Below are positions 40,701 through 50,254 of a stretch of DNA of 64,000 bases, one piece after another; the stretch's first letter is position 1, and each line of letters begins with the position of its first letter. The notes below the pieces were generated by a model. The model was not told where the DNA came from, made no database searches, and worked only from the letters and a program-made list of their open reading frames with translations. A program made the position numbers and the translations under genes. The DNA is from Atopsyche davidsoni (Eukaryota > Arthropoda > Insecta > Trichoptera > Hydrobiosidae): positions 6,483,001 through 6,547,000 of the forward strand of contig JAILWY010000008.1 in NCBI GenBank assembly GCA_022113835.1, read 5' to 3'.

Positions 40701-43700
40701 GTTAGGCTAAGTATGGAAGTGGAGGACATACCTGGAGCCGGTGTTGTTTTGTGCGTGACCCGGGAGTGAGCCCCTCTTTGGTACTCCCTTGCTGGATATG
40801 GAGCTCGTTGATTTTGTGATAGCATTCTGAAAATAATGAAGAACTTTTAAAAACAAAGACAAGCAGTTAAAAATTTTAAGACAGTGAATCTGTATTAGAT
40901 TTTCTCCAAAGGTTTTCTTATCTACACGTCTGGAGACAATTTATGAATTTCACAGAATCGAAAAAAGCATATTCTAGATAATATTATTCTAAAGTCAGAT
41001 CTATATTACCGACAGTATGGGGAAAGAAGTTAAATAAAATACTTAAATGATAATAAAATATCTTTACAAAAATTACAGTATTATTAATACTTGATGGTAA
41101 TGTGAAAATAAAAGTACCATTTTAAAAATTGTTATAATTTATACAAAATGGCTTACCTTAACAGTTTTTGGTTTATTACAGTCTACAATATTGTCTTTAC
41201 AGGCATTCTGATGCACGGTTGTCATACAATCTGAAATAACACAAAAACAACCATTAAACATATTCGATGTAATGTAATTTATCAATCTATCTAAAATAAA
41301 ATTACGAAATTATAAATCAAAATAATAAACGATAGTAACTAAAATCTTTTATGATAAAATATTTTTAAAAAGCAGCTGTGGTTCTTGAGATTTACCTGTT
41401 GTGGATATTTAGAAATAAGTTAAAAGGCTTACTTTCACAGTAGAGGGCAGGCTTGTTGGTGAGAGGCTTGCTGCACCAGTCGCAGGCGTGCGCCGAGCCG
41501 TAACACGCCGACACCCACTGGTGAGATACCTTCTTTGTCTTGTCCTGGAAGCCAAGTTTGCAGCATCAGAAACATACATCACCAAAACTTCCATCTATTT
41601 CTATGATTCATAAGAATTCAAGAACCTTATAAAATCCTTATGTAGGTTATATTTTAAAAATCTATGAAGATTTATACTTTTGAAGTGTAAATCTGTGAGT
41701 CAACAAACTCATGGGTAGAAAATGAATGGTTCTCACCACTGAGGCAACAAACCAAATGATGAACTATGAATGTTATCATTTAAATGTAAACTATTTTCTA
41801 TCAGAAACATTACGATGAAATATTTTAGTATTGTCAAAAAAATAATGTTATATTTTGTGAAATACCTTCTTTTTTCTGAAAAATAAACTCCCCCTCTTAC
41901 GCCGTTTTTCAGCATGAGGATCAAACACCGTTCTGCAATTAATAAAATAACAATTGATATTTGAAACCTGATTAGTGTATTCAAATGATAAAATTCTAAA
42001 AACATATTGATAAGAAACTATGCAAAATTGTGTCATGCAAGCAAATAAATGCAAACTGAACATAACGAGTGCCATTCCACGTATCATTCTTAAGAAATGA
42101 AGGAAGCAGAAAATAAATTTGAAGTCTCTCGTAAGCCTTACTAGAGTACGCGAGTTCTATTAAAAGCATCATCACTCTTACTAATAACCTGACTGTGCAT
42201 CTGACTAATCATCCTGAGCATCACATGTCAATCGTAGGTAGTGGTGAATTCTAAATATATTTACATTCTAATAGCGTGCGGTCTTTGCAAATAGAAAAGT
42301 AGTGAATTCCCCTTTGAAAGCAATCATAACAATTTTTAGTGTGTTGTACATTTTTAGGCTGTGGGTAAGTAAGGACTACATTTTTAATATATTTTTACAC
42401 TATTATAGAGACTGCACGCTATTGATATGTACACTCGAAAAATCTAAAGATACGTAATAATAATTAAGTATTTCTGTAATTTTAAGTACATTTTTGAAAT
42501 TGATTGTTTTACATGTAGACTTTTATAGGTATATTGATTCAGATGCATGGATGAATGCACACGTGAATCAGAAAGAAATGATGGGTCTTATTGCAACTAA
42601 CCTAGGAACTAATGTATATATAAATCATACATTTACACACGCCTACATCATAAAAGAGAATCAGTTTTAATTATGCTATGAGAAAATATAATGCTAGATT
42701 TATAAAAATAAATATTCCTAGTGACCTATATATATATATATGAGTATTTATTATTTGTTGCTTTTCAGTATCAAAATAGTTCCTGAAGCTTAAATACACA
42801 AAACAGAGTTTCTGGACTAATTAGCACAGGACAAAACTCTTTTAAAAACTATGACAATATAAATTCCATATAAAAGCTTCCATGAAACATATATTGCGTC
42901 CAGAAGAAGTACCTAGTTTCCCTTTCTCAGATGACTATACGAATCATCAAGTTGCAAAACACCATCTATTTTTTTTTTTAATAATACTTCCAGGCTTGAT
43001 TTTACAACTCGATGGTTCAATACACTCTATTTAATAAGTTGCTCCTGTTTTTTTCCAATTTTCTTTATATGCATTGAGAACTAACAGCACAGTGGACAGA
43101 ATACACTCGCCGACGGGGGAATACGCTGGTTCGGATGTGATGATTCGGAGGTGGGGCCGCGTGCCGGAGTACTTACTGCGTGAGGAGCTCGTGCAGACTA
43201 AAGTTGGTGCGCTGCGCTGCCCCGCTCGCGCCCGCCTCCTCCTCAGTCTCGCTTTCTGTGAGGGCCCCCCCCGGAGTCAACCTGCCCGGCCCGGAGCAAC
43301 AGAACCATGTAGCAACAAGACCCACACAACACTCAGACACTACTTGTCACCGGATGGAACCCGCTACTTGCGTGTTGGCAAGTAGCTGCTCCACTACATG
43401 TTTGCCTTATATCCAGTTTCTAACCTTTTTGCTAATCTGTCTATATTTTAAATATAGATAAATTACATCATTTCAACGAGGTATTTTTAACATTCAGTAA
43501 AGGGAACCGCATTATCAATTACACATGATTATTATCAAAAAAAATTATAAATCACCATCTGTTGTGTTTACAGTCTGATTTCAAATAATCAAATATCACA
43601 TTTCAATTTATGGCTCCAATCCTCCCCCTCCCCCTCTTTATGGTATTGTTAGATTAAAAGGAAACATTAAATTTCACTCAGGCAGTAAAAACCCTTAACT

Positions 43701-46700
43701 TTGCTAGTGATTTTTGAGTTAAAAAATTACACAATTTTTTTTAAATTTTCAGTGAAAATTTTATAGGTTAATACACTTTTAATTTGCTCACCCTCCCGTG
43801 TCGACTTCCCTCTTAATTCTATGACTTTCTTTAAAAGATTATTTTGATTATATATGAAAATATTTAAATTTTTATAAGTGAAAGCAAAAGCTTGTATATT
43901 TAAAAATGTTAAAGCTGTTAAATAAAAATATATACAATATTTTTATGTGACATTGAGTGAGTATATTTTGCAAAAGCAATGCGTAAAAAATGATGAAATT
44001 AAAATCAATGATCAATCAATGATTAATCAATCAATCGATGATCAACGACTTGGATATAGAGCAAAGAGCAATGGAGCAGCGGTAAAGTGTGCTGGGATGT
44101 TTTCAAACCAGAACATTTTATTAAAAAAAAATACAATTACTTTAGTGTAATAAATTAATAAGCATAATGCAGAATAAAATCTTTGAAAATGTTTACAGTC
44201 AATCACATTTTTTTTTTAATTTCGATTTACACTATTTTTTTGTTAACACATATAAGTAAAAACTTACAAATTTTTTATTTTTAGGAAAAAAAATAAGGAT
44301 TTTCACATATTTTAAATTTGTGAATCTATTTAAAGACATACCGTGTTACAGTAAGCTTAAAAAATGTTACAGGCACTTCGTACAAACATGAAACAATTAT
44401 ATAAACAAAGGTGGGGTTGGAACCTACACCTGGTCATCATGTTCAGGTGATCCCGCAATGGCGGGTAGGGTAGATTTAAAACTCACCTTCACAAAAAAAT
44501 AAAAATTCAAAATTGATCGTTTCGAGAGTGTACTTGTAACAAGATTGGTCTTACTGCAAAAGCATTAATCAGTTTATTTCAGTAGTATCTCTAAAAGTAT
44601 GAGCTTGAAATTATCTGACCTATCAGACAATTTTTAAAATTATAGGCTTAATCGCATTGTAATAATATTTTTTTTTATTAGGACTTATTAACATTAAAAT
44701 GTGTAAAGAAATTTTGGCTAGGTAGCTGTACAAATTTTATATTTTTTTGTGAATAAATATATTGCAGTGTCAAAGATACGTTGTGTGTAATTTGTAATAA
44801 TCATACATGCAGAAGCTCTAAAGAGTAAAAAAAAAAACAATTAAAAACTTTTGATAACAAAGAGAAAACTTTCAACAGATATTTAACGGAAACATTCATA
44901 TCATTGTGAAAACATTGAAGTACACAAATTATTTAAAAAAAAACACTTAATTGAGGTGAAGATCAATAAACTATATCAATTTGATATACGAATATCTACA
45001 TGCAGACATACTTTCAGAAAGTATATATCATTATTTTAAATTAATTTACTCATAAAAACAGAATAAGATATTTAATAAAAATATAAAAATAATAACTATT
45101 CAACATCAAATCATTTACAGTTTATGCACAGTCGTTCATTAAAGCAGGTCTAAGTATTGTATAAGACGTCATAGCATAATAATAAGTCTACTTTTAAACT
45201 GTGGTTTTACGGCTCTAACTAAATATCCAGCTGCAGCGAATAGAGTTTGTACAAAAATATTTGCTTTTGTTTATCCAAAATATAATATGACAGGTCCAAT
45301 GTGTGTGTTATTCTTTTAGTAAGAAAAAACAATGAATCGGTGATCTTATATACGATTATTGTAACCTGAGAAGCAAACGTTGTTCATTTGAAGAAAAAAT
45401 ACTGTAAATTGTAGATAGAGATAAATGCAAAAAAAATTTGAACAATCGTTGAAACTTATTAAAACTTAAACCTGCTTTAATGAACTGCTGCAAAAGACAA
45501 TTAAAAGCTCTGCCATGAGTGTCAACTTTATCTTTTGTAAGTTAAGTTGGAATTTGTAAGGCAGAGTCAGACGGATGCCCTTGATTTGAATTATGACAAA
45601 GTTATCTTCACCGGGAGACGTAGTGAGGTTTACTTACAGAGGTGGCGCAGGAGGTGCCTCGTGCGGAAGGGCCACAATACTGGGCGTGGAGACCGACTTC
45701 TGCAAGGGTAGCCGAGGAGCAAGTCGCGAGCATTCTGCTTCTCGCAGTGCTACAATTTTCTGGAAGTCCTTCTGCAAATTGTGAAAGGGTGCATAACGAT
45801 ATTATAATACTTTGAATGAGAACAGAAACCACAAATAGTTTAATCAATACTGCAATATTAAAGATTTGGTTTTTAAACACTACCATATTATTTAGAAGTA
45901 GGAGCTTGGCTAAAAATATTTTGATTTGAAAGTGTTATTCATTAGTAATATTTATATTTACAATATTATTTCAACATATTTTAATTTAAAAAAACCCTCA
46001 AATTATTTTACAAAATAAAGAGAATATTTTACCTGCAGGTCAGCTTCGTTAAGGGAGTGTGTGGATTGAGCGGCAGCGTGGCGTGCAGGGCGTCTGCGGC
46101 CGGCTGAGCGAGGCTCTGCAGAGGTCAGCAGTCGCCGGCCACGGGCCCCACTCGACGCACTGTTATCTACCTCATCGCACTCCGACTCCATGGAGGACAG
46201 CGACATGCTGCTGTAAGGATACAGACATTATTAGAACAGTCTGTAGATTTTCTGATGGAGGTTTGTATTTGCTAAGGGACATAATAATCAATTTAAATAT
46301 TTTTGCTGACTTTTTGGAGACAATCTTTTATAAATTTTAAAATATACATTGACAATGCACAAAGCTGTTGGCTGATATGTTTCTTTATAAAACAAGTACA
46401 CAGTGTAACAATAAATATCATGTAATAACAGTAGTTCTACAATGTTATAACTCAAAATGATCATTCTTGAGAAAATAATGCATGATAAAAAAGAGTTTTA
46501 GTAATTTTAACAATAGTTTTGGTGAAGTAAACAATTATCATTATAATTTAACTACAATAATTATTATACGAGGCTTCAAGGAGTACACATACATTCATCA
46601 CTACTTCATTTTGACATTATTGCTGCAAAAATGTGACAAAACTCAAATCTTACTTTAAGCCAGTAATAAAATGAAATTGGTTTTTTTTATAATCTGACAC

Positions 46701-49700
46701 TCGTAAAATCTCAAATTATGTTTTTACTGTTGAAAGTATAAGCAATGATAATTCCAGTGTGTACTATTATGTTTGATTAGTGAAATAAGCCACGTATCAC
46801 TGCATGAACGTGGTAAGGTGCAGCGTCAGTGGTTAGTTACCTGCGCTGGCGCGTGCGATCGTGCACCAGCTTGTGTCGGGCAGTGAGGTCTTCCAAAGCC
46901 GTCCACGAACGCCTTCGGGCTGCCTCGCCCACCTCTGTCTCCATTCTCCATGACAGCCAACACCGTCCATCGCCAACTGAAATATAAAAGCCTTGTTACT
47001 ATGAAACAACCTCAGATAGTACAGTATTTAAAAAAAAAATTAAGTTGACAAAATAAAGCCAATTTATAAATGTTTCTTTACATTCAAGCTGACGAGAATC
47101 CCACTTTGCAATTTTTCAACTTTGAATATGACTTTCATTTCCTCCATTTTTTGGAATGAGTTTGTGGTTTTCTTGACAATACTGTGGACACCGGTGTAGG
47201 CAGTTAAAATTTAAGTAAATAAATTGTCATGTTAACTTTTTATTTTCTGAAGTTGATCATGTACCAAAGTTGCAACATTATAAAATTACGAATGCTGAAA
47301 TATTTTTTCAAACAGCACCTTCAGAAAGACGGCGACACTGTCAGTAACACATTTCTGTAGCATATAGATCTTTACGATCGGGAAAAAAAAGGTCAAATAG
47401 CAAATAAATTTACATTTATATGAATTGGAAATAGACAACAATGACGCGAAATCTGTCTTGTTATTTTTAAGTTCACCTCACTGTGCACTGCGTATTGCAT
47501 CTACATAAAATATGCACATAGTTCACAAACTGTCACACCATAACAAAAATGTAGAATGGCTTCACACGTTGAGGCAATAATGAAAAATACCCACTATGGG
47601 ACATGGAACTGATTTCATATACAAGTCCAGACAAGCTGTTTATTCATTAAATACAAATAAGCTTCATAAATTATGTAGACAAAAATCATGGAAAACATCT
47701 AATGCAACTTTTTGGTATATATTTTAATAATAAAATAGTAGTACATGTATCTGTACATTCACTGTATCTTGAATATTAAAAATATTAAAAAAGGGAATTC
47801 AACAAACGTTAGGTGGTGTTATATATTTGACATATTATTACTAATTTTGAACGATCGTGAAAAAATTGCAGTGCACTTTTTTGCTATCACATTAGAGGTA
47901 AACATTTGCGGTCACATTGTTGTTTTTTTTTTTTTTACCATTTTTAGGTTCATCAGAAACTATTTTCTTTTTTGACTTCACATTGCTGCAGCAACAGAAA
48001 ATAGACATCAGCACAGCACACAAACAACATAGTGACTGGTCGCAAGGCACTACTGACATATCCTGTAGTTGAAAATCAGGATAAGAAAAAAAACCACAGG
48101 CGTTTTATTTTTGATGTAGGCTTACGCATACAAGGACGCATGCACCAATAGTTACAGATAAGTATTAGCGTTATTACATAGTCCAACCAAAGATGTAATC
48201 TACATTAAACATGAATGTTTTCCGCAGGGTTTATTTTCTGAAGACAAATCCTGGGTTGGATGAACTAGACACGGAGTGAATATTTCAACAAGTAAAGGAC
48301 AAGTGCACCCGACAAGATGACAAATGCATGCATTTTTAAAACTGATTTCTCCAGGGATATGGTGAGCGTCTGCATCGGGGTATGTATAGATTTTTTTAGA
48401 AATTACTGTTTTACAAGATTTTACTTTTAAAAAAAATCGATTTTAAATTGAAAAGTATTATGGTGGTTAAATTCTCACCGCTGCCTTTTCTGCTGCCGGG
48501 GTAGTCGTGTGCGAGGATGTGGGAGTGAGATGGCGTAGCCGGCGAGGCACAGCCATCTGCCTCTCCGTCCACTTCCACGTCTCCATCCTTGTTGAGAGTG
48601 GGACAGGACGTACTCAGTCGAGAGAACTGTTGTACCAGCTGAAATTCATATCAAAATAGTAAATATACTACCCAATTATTATTTTATCTTTAAATAAAAT
48701 AATTATTTTATCAGTTTTTTGGTCTATGTATCTACTAGGTAGGTGTTGGAAACAAATTTCTTCAGATTCCTGTGAAAATTTTGGTTTCAAAATTAACAGT
48801 TTCAGTATTCTACCATTTAGGAAAAAACTGATGTAAATTTTCACCATAATAAAGTAAATTTGAGTTTTATATTAAATAAGATTCCACTCTGTCTTATTGT
48901 GGTCTGTGGTTTGAACGTAAAACAGATTAGCTATTTATAGTAGTCATTACATTATACATTTTTTATTATTTATAGTGACTACAGGTGCTTTCAAATAAAA
49001 AGCATTGAATAATCTGTTAAAAAACATTCATAGGAACTTTAAAATGTACTCAATGTGGAGCAAGAGAATAAAGACCCTTTCCCCTAGAGAATAAAGACGC
49101 ACCATATTTGTTGGTGTCATCGGTGGATTACTTAGAATAAGTCAAGACCAATAAAAGGAACAGCACATATCTTTTATCACAAGTCTGTGTATTGTATAGA
49201 ATTAGTATTACACAAATTTGACGCAAACAGAATTAAAGATCACAAGGTGAGTTTATTTTATTTTCAGAAACGGTATACAGTAATACCCCGCTTTATGCGA
49301 GGGATACGTCCCGGAAAATATCGCGTTAAGTGAATTCGCATATATCGGGATTTACGATTAAACATACATACATATTCAAAACTTAATACAAATCAATTAC
49401 TGTAATTGTTAACTCTAACATGTTATTTTAACTGAAAAATACATCTATTGTCTTTTGGGTAGCGTTTCTTTTACGTTCTTGTAAAATACATTCATAACAC
49501 CCGACGCTGTTTTTAATAGTTAAGAGAAGTCAATGACTACATTATGTTCATACACATTCTTAAAATAAGAAATTCGCGTAATGCGAGGCAATTTGAAATT
49601 CGCGTTATAGTGAAACCGCGCATAATGGAGTCGCGTAAAGCGGGGTATTACTGTACACATACATCCAAAGCTTAGGCAATTAGAAACGAGGAGACTGCAA

Positions 49701-50200
49701 ATATGCATATGACATATGCATTTATCAAACAGAGTCAAATGTTTGATAATGCCAACGTGAAAGGTTGGCGAAACCGGTCACTAATAAAAACGAAAATGTG
49801 GAAAATCACTCAAGTCTTTTATTCAAAAATATTAAAATGGAATTCCACCAAGTACTCTCTGTCAAAAATATTGAATTTCTTAACATATGCATTTAAATCT
49901 GATGAAAATGTATAATCCACGGGGCAGCTTCTGTGAGGGTTTAGCGGAGATCAAGATATGTTGTGGGAAGTAAGGCTGGTTTCGGTACCTGAGGACTGAA
50001 GACCTGGTGGCGCATCCGCTGCACGGTCTGGTGGATGCGCTGCAGCTGCTGCAGCGGCTCGTCCAGGATGCCGGGCGAGTGCGGCGTGACGCTGATGGTG
50101 GGCACGGCGGGCGGCGCTCTGCCCGCCGCGCCCGCGCCCCCGCCCGCCGCCACGGCGCCCGCCACGGGACTCGCGGACCCCGAACTCACCCCTGCTTCAT
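15251..50200 (-). CDS. Rho guanine-nucleotide exchange factor, ARHGEF2/ARHGEF18/AKAP13-like (C1-DH-PH-coiled coil), 28 exons, 5' end not found
   Basis: Exons, 5' to 3' on the minus strand: 50200-49989, 48638-48479, 46976-46841, 46210-46033, 45771-45638, 43281-43177, 41932-41866, 41544-41433, 41230-41157, 40826-40732, 34943-34884, 30175-30113, 29562-29322, 29066-28856, 28637-28384, 27187-27033, 26769-26637, 23367-23210, 22822-22710, 19724-19537, 19198-19048, 18878-18611, 18417-18321, 17957-17753, 17594-17487, 16743-16388, 16094-15991, 15410-15251 (TGA). All junctions are GT-AG and phases add up, giving 1,431 residues plus a split first codon. Numbering from the first full codon: disordered 1-330, C1 about 338-385, DH about 521-716, PH about 740-870, coiled coil from about 1090. 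The family activates Rho GTPases to drive actomyosin contractility; Drosophila cysts is a candidate orthologue. The gene needs at least one more 5' exon, because exon 50200 begins inside a codon. Confidence 0.92.
18271..18311. repeat. GACAGA(AA/T) microsatellite beside a splice donor
   Basis: Imperfect short tandem repeat of AGACAGAAAGACAGATAG type, ending about 10 bp from the 5' splice site of RhoGEF exon 18417-18321. Length variation here could affect that donor's context. Confidence 0.7.
19725..22709 (-). other. RhoGEF intron with small repeat structures
   Basis: A 3-kb intron with no exon-like sequence. It holds a 100-bp mini-MITE at 20,536-20,635, a 16-bp perfect inverted repeat (CTAATCCTCGCTCTTG at 20,192-20,207 and its complement at 21,503-21,518), the palindrome ATAAAGGTACCTTTAT near 21,486-21,501, and a decayed SINE-like A box on the minus strand near 22,321-22,334. 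Confidence 0.6.
20536..20635. mobile_element. 100-bp mini-MITE with 12-bp terminal inverted repeats
   Basis: The left end TGGGGGTGAACC and right end GGTTCACCCCCA are exact inverted repeats bounding an AT-rich 76-bp interior without coding capacity. No clear target-site duplication is visible (flanks AAAAA and ACAGA), so the superfamily is undetermined. Confidence 0.6.
22710..27187 (-). CDS. RhoGEF PH domain exons, split by an LTR retrotransposon
   Basis: Exons 27187-27033 (DH-PH linker, TTHRGMKFKKSDILQGNRSL), 26769-26637 (FEGLATLMQGRSKMQMVLV, SDCLFFLQDNNNKYSFF), 23367-23210 (GVVSLQKLLVREKAGAESRG, DPEMFELKVHKPKDKAQWI) and 22822-22710 (acidic PEEEDEN then AEERQRILEAKQENIRHIT). The PH C-terminal helix holds the invariant Trp (AQWIQAI). 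These sequences are diagnostic of the ARHGEF2/18/28-AKAP13 group, in which the PH contacts activated Rho. The intron between 26637 and 23367 has received a 2.86-kb LTR element in the sense orientation, without damage to the exons. Confidence 0.93.
23680..24073 (-). repeat. 3' LTR of the gag-only element
   Basis: 394-bp direct repeat, offset exactly 2,468 bp from the other LTR. It contains two related sub-repeats of about 75 bp (23,879-23,955 and 23,979-24,051) sharing TATCGCACAGGATAC and CGTTTC-TCCCTTG. Confidence 0.95.
24157..24302. repeat. AT-rich tandem repeat between gag and the 3' LTR
   Basis: Three to four imperfect units of about 45 bp built on TTTAGATGATTCTATATAA and TTTTATACATTTTATAA, within the 434-bp non-coding interval where pol would be expected. 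Confidence 0.65.
24508..25725 (-). CDS. Gag-like protein of the LTR element, CCHC zinc knuckle
   Basis: Intact 405-residue frame starting MAKSKTNNQE. Residues 1-190 look like a retrotransposon capsid domain (FVTEFDGKSDQLNKFV, TFLEASQFASCEENF). A single zinc knuckle C-X2-C-X4-H-X4-C occupies residues 204-217 (CSYCKQNGHTINDC). The remaining 185 residues are Lys/Asn/Ser-rich with no protease motif. The role is assembly of the retrotransposon particle and RNA binding. The frame has no stops, consistent with a recent copy. The first in-frame ATG was taken as the start; it follows a leader of about 420 bp. Confidence 0.88.
   Translation of the reverse strand: MAKSKTNNQELVPITFLSTFVTEFDGKSDQLNKFVRDCDNAMSLASDWQVDVLFKFIQTRITGKADAILSCRQINDWKSCRESLIENFSIKQTFMQLLNEIKNCRQNRDETILEFTQKIEKCYADLSRAAKAETLDPQELIGRGAVIREIALHAFLTGVKPQYGLLLRLKEPKTFLEASQFASCEENFQISNIRQNNFRDPLICSYCKQNGHTINDCYKYKVKREPRELHTQIDPKRNFNSSLDNKTSKNLNLEKITAFIVTETEIDHKNESITNVNHESKPITTTKKSVDISEGNLINITNSKVVKANVPRKLSKYSNCYKSLISKISIQKIRNINNTPNYQREKSESTKSKIHEINTSSQKYKIPRFTKSYRYPEIHKTEIDPRHRDKTYFSSTSKDYHTPIT
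25941..26080. repeat. Leader minisatellite, about 60-bp unit
   Basis: Two full units and a partial third between the 5' LTR and gag share CTTGAAG, CCT(T/C)GTGC-AGCGACG-AGTCAGCT and GCACTGTGATGAGG. It lies in the untranslated leader of the LTR element, where packaging signals are expected. Confidence 0.75.
26148..26541 (-). repeat. 5' LTR of the gag-only element
   Basis: Identical by eye to the LTR at 23680-24073, with the same internal sub-repeats. In the orientation of gag it is the upstream LTR and is followed by the primer-binding site. It lies about 95 bp from the RhoGEF exon at 26637-26769. Confidence 0.95.
27033..29562 (-). CDS. RhoGEF DH (Dbl homology) catalytic exons
   Basis: Exons 29562-29322, 29066-28856, 28637-28384 and the start of 27187-27033. 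CR1 is in VKRQEHIYEFIMTEKHHCL; then MFADGLQRHFRLGGG and PAVTTIADILLDQFSGH; CR3 is in CVLFVAQRLTKYPLLIEPL. This is the helical bundle that opens the GTPase nucleotide pocket; spacing and signature residues (TKYP, the CR1 acidic residue of the YEFIMTE helix) match active Dbl-family GEFs, so catalysis is probably intact. A 784-bp hAT-type element occupies the intron between 28384 and 27187. Confidence 0.93.
27292..28075. mobile_element. hAT-type non-autonomous element, 784 bp
   Basis: Ends CAGGGGTCTCCAGCC and (reverse complement) CAGTGGTCCCCAACC form imperfect terminal inverted repeats of hAT style. The exact 8-bp target duplication GTTTAGAA lies on both sides (27284-27291 and 28076-28083). The interior is AT-rich with no transposase. 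It sits in the intron between the DH exons 28384 and 27187. Confidence 0.88.
30113..40826 (-). CDS. RhoGEF linker exons between C1 and DH
   Basis: Three short exons: 40826-40732 (NAITKSTSSISSKGVPKRGS), 34943-34884 (SKKLTGCYSPWRRVATKLGV) and 30175-30113 (GQLINDDKDGGDHHKHDGS). Each has proper splice sites and preserves phase 2-2-2. The last, Asp/His-rich and 63 bp long, is a multiple of three and could be skipped without frameshift, as could the 60-bp exon. No domain is recognised. Introns on either side are about 4.7 and 5.8 kb. Confidence 0.75.
30176..34883 (-). other. RhoGEF intron, 4.7 kb, nothing recognised
   Basis: AT-rich intron. A somewhat GC-richer patch near 32,390-32,580 is open for about 60-90 codons on both strands but shows no protein-like composition or matching splice phase. 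No transposon ends or RNA genes are seen. Confidence 0.5.
34944..40731 (-). other. RhoGEF intron, 5.8 kb, no supported exon
   Basis: Mostly AT-rich. Short GC-richer patches at about 36,455-36,520, 37,140-37,240 and 38,270-38,450 are open on the minus strand for 20-25 codons (for example TVSLTDSLSSSVVNV near 38,390-38,455), but none has length and phase that would splice between exons 40732 and 34943. Confidence 0.45.
41157..41932 (-). CDS. RhoGEF C1 (zinc finger) exons
   Basis: Exons 41932-41866, 41544-41433 and 41230-41157. A very basic run (KRRKRGSLFFRKKKDKTKK) leads into the C1 finger starting HQWVSACYGSAHACDWCSK and continuing through CENCMTTVHQNACKDNIVDC. Spacing is H-X12-C-X2-C-X11-C-X2-C-X4-H-X3-C-X6-C. 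As I recall it, GEF-H1 has the same 11-residue middle gap but H-X2-C, so one extra residue sits between the last His and Cys. In this family C1 is thought to serve binding to microtubules or partner proteins rather than diacylglycerol. Confidence 0.9.
41933..43176 (-). other. RhoGEF intron
   Basis: AT-rich intron of 1.2 kb with a short (AT)n run near 42,729-42,742. No other structure is recognised. Confidence 0.5.
43177..50200 (-). CDS. RhoGEF N-terminal disordered exons (first six seen)
   Basis: Exons 50200-49989, 48638-48479, 46976-46841, 46210-46033, 45771-45638 and 43281-43177. The first is Gly/Ala-rich, then TISVTPHSPGILDEP and a short helical stretch LQQLQRIHQTVQRM. Later blocks are Ser/Arg-rich with SMSLSSMESECDEVD, STHSLNEADLQ and LQKSVSTPSIVAL, motifs of the kind found as phosphorylation and 14-3-3 or scaffold-binding sites in GEF-H1-type proteins. 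The exon at 43281 must use the upstream GGGCAG acceptor, since the CCTCACAG acceptor 28 bases further on would cause an early stop. It ends LHELLT before the basic exon that precedes C1. Confidence 0.85.
43282..45637 (-). other. RhoGEF intron with possible SINE-like fragment
   Basis: AT-rich intron of 2.4 kb. Around 44,405-44,470 the minus strand reads GCGGGATCACC, then CCAGGTGTAGGTTCCAACCCC, resembling a tRNA-derived B box (GGTTCRANYCC). A run of ATCA-type repeats occurs at about 44,005-44,045. No exon is seen. Confidence 0.4.
46977..48478 (-). other. RhoGEF intron
   Basis: AT-rich intron of 1.5 kb. No exon, transposon end or RNA gene was recognised. Confidence 0.5.
49278..49653. mobile_element. 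376-bp MITE, pogo/Tigger or Tc1-mariner type
   Basis: Terminal inverted repeats CAGTAATACCCCGCTTTA(T/C)GCGA match over about 23 bp with one difference, and the element is flanked by TA on each side (49276-49277, 49654-49655), the target duplication of this group. The interior is AT-rich, with extra subterminal inverted motifs (AATTCGCGTTA, ATTCGCATATA). There is no transposase. It lies in the first visible RhoGEF intron. Confidence 0.88.
49741..49915 (+). repeat. Dispersed repeat fragment headed by a hammerhead/Penelope-like hairpin
   Basis: TGATAAT is followed by the perfect 6-bp stem GCCAAC/GTTGGC with a 7-nt loop, then GAAAC: the order CTGANGA-like, stem II, GAAA of hammerhead ribozymes that occur in Penelope-like elements. 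About 60 bp further on (49,831-49,890) the sequence (GGAATTCCACCAAGTA) is shared with the interior of the hAT MITE at 59,000-59,508. No coding sequence. Classification is tentative. Confidence 0.5.
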
Positions 50201-50254
50201 CTGCAACAACCACCCACGTTAGCAAACCGACAACCACACCCAGCTGTAGCATTG

